Assembly: GCA_016179845.1 (NCBI GenBank)
Contig: JACPCK010000035.1
Coordinates: forward strand, 114,300 to 178,299
Origin: Chloroflexota bacterium
GTDB taxonomy: Bacteria > Chloroflexota > Dehalococcoidia > Lucifugimonadales > JACPCK01
Direction: 5' to 3'
Length of the DNA: 64,000 bases
The notes under the pieces are model-generated. The model did no database searches. It was not told the DNA's origin and worked only from the letters and a program-made list of their open reading frames with translations. The position numbers and the translations under genes were made by a program. Shown piece after piece: positions 59,848-64,000 of the stretch. Numbering within the stretch: position 1 is the first letter of the stretch; each line of letters opens with the position of its first letter.

Positions 59848-60129
59848 CTATATCCCCTCCTGTAGCTTTAGCTTGCCATGAATATAGTCGCGTAGGGCTA
59901 GCATCACATCAGCCAGATTAGGAGTAGGAGGCAGGCTCACGTTGGCAAAAGCATCCGTTAGCACTGAGGCCGGCTGCTGGCTATCGATGGAGTAGGTATA
60001 CGGCCCCATCCCCTTGCCGGACGAAGAGTCCTCCAGATGGTAGACCACGTCCAGGAATACCGTGGTGCCCTGGGTCCTTAAGTTGGCGTGTTCCAGCACT
60101 AGGGTATCGAAACTCACTGTCCTAGGCAT
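59848..60129 (-). CDS. Hypothetical protein (93 aa) next to fibre-like gene
   Basis: A 93-residue protein I do not recognise: a beta-rich start (MPRTVSFDTLVLEHANLRTQGTTVFLDVVYHLED), a middle with Ser/Gly, and a C-terminal helix (LADVMLALRDYIHGKLKLQEGI). AAGGAGGGAG lies near the ATG. It is 40 bp downstream of the repeat protein on the same strand and probably co-transcribed; a chaperone or assembly partner is possible by analogy with phage fibre operons, without direct evidence. Confidence 0.6.
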   Translation of the reverse strand: MPRTVSFDTLVLEHANLRTQGTTVFLDVVYHLEDSSSGKGMGPYTYSIDSQQPASVLTDAFANVSLPPTPNLADVMLALRDYIHGKLKLQEGI

Positions 60130-60169
60130 GTCTCCCTCCTTGGATATTTGATGTCAGTGCGGCCCGCGG

Positions 60170-61195
60170 CTATGTGAGGTTCAGGGAGGCCGACTTGAGA
60201 ACGCCGGCATCGTTATACACGAACCGAACCTGGACCGTGGCGCCGTCGTCATAGAAATAGACCCTGCCGTAGTCCTGTGCCGGGTCCCCAATGGCTGTGG
60301 CGCGCACCTTGGACTCCACCCCTTGAGCGTCGATGAGGCCCGCCAGCCCATTGCCGGAGGCGTCCCTGACCATCAGATTACGGGAGGCGTTCACGTCTCT
60401 CCACCTGAGGGAAGAGCTGCCGATGTCAGAGTCCCCATCCGCGTCTGGAAAGAGATGGGCTCCTATTCGTACGTTCCCATCGCTACCCACCTTCACCATG
60501 TTCACATTGGCCGTGTTGGCGCCGTTGCGGGCTGCGATCCACTGGTTGTTGGGAAGACGTACCATCCCTCCCGTGGCAGGGTTGGAGCCCATACTCAGGA
60601 AGGCTGCCCCTCCCACGATGGCCAGCTTCCCGTCGATCTCGGGCTCGTCGACGGCGTTAACCCGAACCAGGTTCACGTCCCCGGTGTTGGCTGCATTGCG
60701 GGCTGCGACCCAGGCGTTGTTCTGCAGCCTCACAGCGCCGGTGGCTGATGGCGCTCCTCCTATGACAAGGGCTCTGTCCAGGATGACGTCTTGCCACCTG
60801 GAAGCGGTGGTCCCGAGGCTGAGCTGTGCACTCACATCGGGAAACAGGTGAGCTCCTACCCGAACATTCCCGTCGCTCCCGACCTTCACCATGTTCACAT
60901 CGGCCGTATTGGCGCCGTCGCGGGCCGCTATCCACTCATTGTTAGGAAGCCTTATGCGTCCGGCACTGGCAGGGTTGGTCCCCAGCTCCAGGGTATCAGC
61001 CAGGACCGCTCGACCGCCATCCAGGATTCTCAGCTTGCTTACCCCGTTGTCCTGGAAGTCAGCGATGAGGCCGCTGCCCTTCTGGTCCACCTTAAGACCA
61101 GGGTCTGCATCGCTGCAATCTACGGATCGCAGCCAACCATACGTATCTACACCCTTGACCAGGGTGACATCCTCACCGGCTAGCCTGAGCCCCAT
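60170..61195 (-). CDS. Fibre/adhesin-like repeat protein
   Basis: A 341-residue protein without a signal peptide. The core has three repeats beginning at residues 83, 157 and 214 (LPNNEWIAARDGANT..., LQNNAWVAARNAANT..., LPNNQWIAARNGANT...), each followed by VNMVKV and, in two of them, GSDGNVRVGAHLFPD; SRWQDV / LRWRDV occurs twice as well. The repeats spaced 57-74 residues and rich in Asn, Gly and Ala suggest a beta-helical or trimeric fibre, as in phage tail-fibre and collar proteins. C-terminal YGRVYFYDDGATVQVRFVYNDAG looks like a folded end. No other phage gene is present, so a remnant or a host-encoded fibre (for contractile injection systems) are both possible. The 280 bp between its start and leuS hold the leuS leader. 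Confidence 0.65.
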   Translation of the reverse strand: MGLRLAGEDVTLVKGVDTYGWLRSVDCSDADPGLKVDQKGSGLIADFQDNGVSKLRILDGGRAVLADTLELGTNPASAGRIRLPNNEWIAARDGANTADVNMVKVGSDGNVRVGAHLFPDVSAQLSLGTTASRWQDVILDRALVIGGAPSATGAVRLQNNAWVAARNAANTGDVNLVRVNAVDEPEIDGKLAIVGGAAFLSMGSNPATGGMVRLPNNQWIAARNGANTANVNMVKVGSDGNVRIGAHLFPDADGDSDIGSSSLRWRDVNASRNLMVRDASGNGLAGLIDAQGVESKVRATAIGDPAQDYGRVYFYDDGATVQVRFVYNDAGVLKSASLNLT

Positions 61196-61255
61196 ATATC
61201 CTCCTTTTTGCCCCGCCCTTCAGAGGTCCACTTATGCGACGTGAGCGAACTTGTG

Positions 61256-61264
61256 TGCTATATT
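61256..61264 (+). promoter_or_regulatory. Extended -10 promoter for leuS
   Basis: TGCTATATT, an extended -10, about 217 bases before leuS; leaves a transcript leader of about 210 bases. The -35 is not clear. Confidence 0.5.
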
Positions 61265-61268
61265 CTGA

Positions 61269-61385
61269 TCGTCAGGAGACATTGGTGCAAGGAGCTGATG
61301 ACAGTCCTGGCGGGACATGGGTCGAAACGGACAGGCCCTGCCAGGGAGAGCCGGTAGGCCCAGCAGCGCCATTCACTCACCTTGA
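61269..61385 (+). other. Possible structured leader upstream of leuS
   Basis: CGTCA near 61270 can pair with TGACG near 61382, enclosing CCTGGC/GCCAGG and other G/C-rich pairs. No terminator or anti-terminator of a T-box is recognisable, and the UGGN motif expected for tRNA-Leu is lacking. I list it only as a region with possible structure. Confidence 0.25.
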
Positions 61386-61480
61386 CGGTCGGAAGTGGCA
61401 AACGTATCCTTGCACATGAAAGAGGACGAGAGTCGAAAACTTTTCACAGGGTTTCCTCTCTGATTGCGGAGGCTTGCTCC

Positions 61481-63970
61481 ATGTCCAGCAGGGTGCGCCA
61501 AGTAGAGCTGAGGTATAACCCCGCTCAAATCGATAGGAAGTGGCAAGAGCGGTGGGAGCGAGATGGGCTATACCGGGTTAGTGATGAGGGCCCCCGACCA
61601 AAGTGGTACGAGTTAACTATGTACCCCTACCCTTCAGGGGACCTGCACATAGGGCACTGGTACTCTTTAGCCCCGTCTGACTGCCACGCCCGCTTCCGGC
61701 GAATGCAGGGCTACAACGTCCTTCATCCTATGGGCTTCGACGCCTTTGGCCTTCCTGCGGAGAACGCGGCCATCAAGCGGGGCATCCACCCCTACAGGTG
61801 GACCATGGATAACATCGACAACATGAGGAGGCAACTCCGCACGATAGGGGCCATCTACGACTGGAGCCGGGAGATCGTCTGCTGCCTGCCTGAGTACTAC
61901 AAATGGAACCAGTGGCTGTTCCTCCAGCTCTACAAGGCGGGACTGGCCTATCGGACCCGGTTCCCTGCTGTATGGTGTCCCTCCTGCCAGACGGTCCTGG
62001 CTAACGAGCAGGTGATCAACGGGCGGTGCGAGAGGTGCGACACGCCAATTACGCGGCGGGAGTTGGACCAGTGGTTCCTGCGCATAACCCGGTACGCAGA
62101 GGAGCTTTTGGACTTCTCCGGGCTCATGGACTGGCCTCAGAGGATCATCACCATGCAGCGGAACTGGATAGGCCGGAGCGAGGGGGTGGAGGTAGGATTC
62201 GACATATCCCACTACGGGCTGGACGAGAGGGAGATACGGGTATTTACCACCCGGATCGACACCATTTTCGGCGTCACCTTCATGGTCCTGGCGCCGGAGC
62301 ACCCACTGGTAGCCAGGCTCACCGCCCCGGAGCGCAGGCAAGAGGTGGAGGCTTACGTCGAGGCCACCCGCCGCGAGTCGGAGATCGAGCGCCTGAGCAC
62401 AGATAAGGAGAAAAGAGGGGTAAATATCGGCGCCTACTGCGTGAACCGCCTTAGCGGAGAGAAGGTGCCCATCTTCATCGCCGACTACGTCCTCCTCTGG
62501 TACGGCAGCGGCGCCGTGATGGGCGTGCCAGCCCACGACCAGAGGGACTTTGAGTTTGCCAGGAGGTATGGGATCCCTATTCGTGTGGTCATATCGCCGC
62601 CAGACTGGAATGGCGAGGAGCTGAAAGAGGCCTGCGTAGAGGAAGGCCTGATGGTCAACTCCGGACCCTTCAACGGCCTGCCCAGCGAAAGAGGGAAAGA
62701 TACGGTGGCTGACCACGTGGAAGAGCATGGCTGGGGCCGCCGAGCTGTTACGTACCACCTGAGGGACTGGCTAATCTCCCGCCAGCGGTACTGGGGGACC
62801 CCCATTCCTATCATCTTCTGCGACCGCTGTGGGCCGATCCCTGTCCCTGAGGAGCAGCTTCCCGTCCTCCTCCCCGAAGACACCGAGTTTAAGCCAACAG
62901 GCGAGTCTCCCCTGGCCCGCCACCCCGTCTTCCCCCACACCATTTGCCCCCAGTGCGGTGGCCAGGCCCGGCGGGAGACCGATACCATGGACACCTTCTT
63001 CGACTCTTCTTGGTACTTCCTGCGCTATACCAGCCCCAGCCACAGTGAGGGCCCGTGGGACCCCACCGTGGCCGGGAAGTGGTGCCCTGTAGACCAGTAC
63101 ACAGGTGGGGCCGAGCATGCGGTGATGCACCTACTGTATGCCCGTTTCTTCACCAAAGCGCTCAGGGACTTGGGCCTGGTCACCTTCGGAGAGCCTTTCC
63201 TGCGCCTTTACAACCAGGGCACTATCCTCTCAGGCGGCGCCAAGATGAGCAAGTCCAGAGGAAACGTAGCAACGCCGGACGACTATGTGAGGGTATTCGG
63301 CGCCGACGTGGTTCGCTGCTACCTGATGTTCCTGGGGCCGTGGGAGCAAGGAGGAGAGTGGTCGGACTCCGGCATCAACGGGGCGGCCAGGTGGCTAAAC
63401 CGGGTGTGGGAAATCTATAGCAAACCACACCCAGAGCTGCCAAAACGTTCCGAATTGGATGACAATTATGCCAAGACAGACGAGCTACTAAGAAGAGAGC
63501 TGCACAGGAAAGTCAAACAGGTTGAGAACGACCTTGACAAGTTTAAATTCAACACTGCCATTGCAGCATTAATGACATACACCAATGCTCTACCGTCAGC
63601 TTTGGACGCTAGAGCTGTATCTAAGGAAACGTGGGATGAAATCGTAAACGTATTCTTGCGGCTATTAGCACCCATATCACCACACTTGTCAGAAGAGATG
63701 TGGGAGAAAAATGGGCTTCCATACAGCGTTCACAGCCAGCCCTTTCCTAAGTGGGACGAGGGCCTGGTGACGGCAGAGACAGTCACCCTAGTGGTACAGG
63801 TGGACGGCAAGGTACGGGATCGGCTTCAAGTATCGGTTGGTATAAACGAACAAGAGGCAAAGAGGCTGGCCCTGGAGAGCGCCCGGGTGAAGCAACACAC
63901 CGGTGAGAGGACAGTGGTAGACCTGATATACGTGCCGGGCAAACTGGTCAACGTGGTCACCAAGAGATAA
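61481..63970 (+). CDS. leuS: Leucyl-tRNA synthetase
   Basis: An 829-residue class Ia synthetase. HIGH motif is DLHIGHWY (about 50), a zinc-like knuckle WCPSC...CERC follows, then the CP1 editing domain (RVFTTRIDTIFGVTFMVLAPEHPL and GVPAHDQRDFEFA with the editing Asp), a second Cys-rich knuckle (CDRCGPIPV, CPQCGGQA), and KMSKS in AKMSKSRGNV. The C-terminal anticodon-binding domain ends VVQVDGKVRDRLQVS. ATG 61481 has GGAGG eight bases before it; the frame is open for 33 codons more. Bases about 63425-63720 (residues about 648-747) are clearly more AT-rich and use different codons from the rest of the gene. Confidence 0.96.
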   Translation: MSSRVRQVELRYNPAQIDRKWQERWERDGLYRVSDEGPRPKWYELTMYPYPSGDLHIGHWYSLAPSDCHARFRRMQGYNVLHPMGFDAFGLPAENAAIKRGIHPYRWTMDNIDNMRRQLRTIGAIYDWSREIVCCLPEYYKWNQWLFLQLYKAGLAYRTRFPAVWCPSCQTVLANEQVINGRCERCDTPITRRELDQWFLRITRYAEELLDFSGLMDWPQRIITMQRNWIGRSEGVEVGFDISHYGLDEREIRVFTTRIDTIFGVTFMVLAPEHPLVARLTAPERRQEVEAYVEATRRESEIERLSTDKEKRGVNIGAYCVNRLSGEKVPIFIADYVLLWYGSGAVMGVPAHDQRDFEFARRYGIPIRVVISPPDWNGEELKEACVEEGLMVNSGPFNGLPSERGKDTVADHVEEHGWGRRAVTYHLRDWLISRQRYWGTPIPIIFCDRCGPIPVPEEQLPVLLPEDTEFKPTGESPLARHPVFPHTICPQCGGQARRETDTMDTFFDSSWYFLRYTSPSHSEGPWDPTVAGKWCPVDQYTGGAEHAVMHLLYARFFTKALRDLGLVTFGEPFLRLYNQGTILSGGAKMSKSRGNVATPDDYVRVFGADVVRCYLMFLGPWEQGGEWSDSGINGAARWLNRVWEIYSKPHPELPKRSELDDNYAKTDELLRRELHRKVKQVENDLDKFKFNTAIAALMTYTNALPSALDARAVSKETWDEIVNVFLRLLAPISPHLSEEMWEKNGLPYSVHSQPFPKWDEGLVTAETVTLVVQVDGKVRDRLQVSVGINEQEAKRLALESARVKQHTGERTVVDLIYVPGKLVNVVTKR

Positions 63971-64000
63971 GAGTGCTAGGCCCTGAGTTCAGGTCTGCGG

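Noticed and set aside
59848..61195. Prophage remnant
   Set aside because: The fibre-like protein is suggestive, but no other phage gene or attachment repeat flanks it.
61271..61480. T-box riboswitch before leuS
   Set aside because: The leader has some pairing and a GTGGCAAACG stretch, but no AGGGTGGNACCGCG box, no terminator/anti-terminator pair and the wrong UGGN base for tRNA-Leu.
1..64000. Insertion sequence, prophage or conjugative element
   Set aside because: No transposase, integrase, relaxase or capsid/terminase gene was found; only non-autonomous repeats.
1..64000. CRISPR array
   Set aside because: No run of regularly spaced identical repeats was seen.

Overview
This looks like a chromosomal window from a member of the Chloroflexota, most likely class Dehalococcoidia or a relative. 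That is an inference from the gene set: a NADH-dehydrogenase-like complex without EFG subunits, F420-type luciferase-like oxidoreductase, several CaiB-type CoA transferases, thiolase/DUF35 pair, and dispersed short repeats encoding 'PVLSLPKE'-like peptides. The DNA is GC-rich and gene-dense, with no phage, conjugative or transposase genes.

Layout. 1-9.1 kb: FAD dehydrogenase, nadC, tRNA-Ser(GCU)-miaB, nitronate monooxygenase, a small ABM-like protein, a repeat-built membrane protein and pyrD. 9.2-14.6 kb: a tandem-fused CoA transferase, a DUF4258/DUF2283 pair (the first gene broken by an amber codon), a second CoA transferase and an MFS carrier. 14.7-25.2 kb: one minus-strand nuo operon, A-B-C-D-H-I-J-K-(DUF2007-like)-L-M-N, from a clear promoter upstream of nuoA. 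25.3-32.2 kb: a MITE-like repeat, MscS channel, a putative selenocysteine lipoprotein, EthD-like protein, LLM oxidoreductase, Gfo/Idh/MocA dehydrogenase, a small Tat-signal protein and a trypsin-like lipoprotein. 32.4-40.2 kb: nitrogen assimilation (gltB, two glnA genes). 40.3-46.2 kb: DUF3999 and DUF2339 membrane proteins, a MerR-HTH/RAM regulator, a GlnR-like orphan response regulator, and a tandem pair of SelW-like (Rdx) proteins, of which the first carries an in-frame UGA in a C-x-x-U motif. 46.2-51.1 kb: pdxS-pdxT-GNAT-R3H ATPase-tmk on the minus strand. 51.2-55.8 kb: a small Cys-rich protein, amidase, thiolase + DUF35, amidohydrolase, with two MITE families at the gene borders. 55.9-59.7 kb: two paralogous family-5 solute-binding lipoproteins ended by a 27-bp hairpin. 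59.8-64 kb: a fibre-like repeat protein with a small partner, and leuS.

Main points of interest. (1) Two separate genes have an in-frame UGA after a cysteine or in C-x-x-U, each followed by a SECIS-like hairpin; the SelW-like case is strong, and together they suggest the organism makes selenoproteins. (2) A GlnR-type regulator (atypical receiver, GlnR-like DNA-binding domain) sits near glnA/gltB, and four half-sites at 11-bp spacing lie upstream of one glnA. (3) A MerR-type HTH fused to two RAM domains lies next to a promoter with a perfect 20-bp palindrome between its -35 and -10 elements. (4) Two MITE-like families with CTAG/TTAG ends abut each other and twice supply the stop codon of the gene they touch. 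All functional statements rest on reading sequence by eye; no database search was made.
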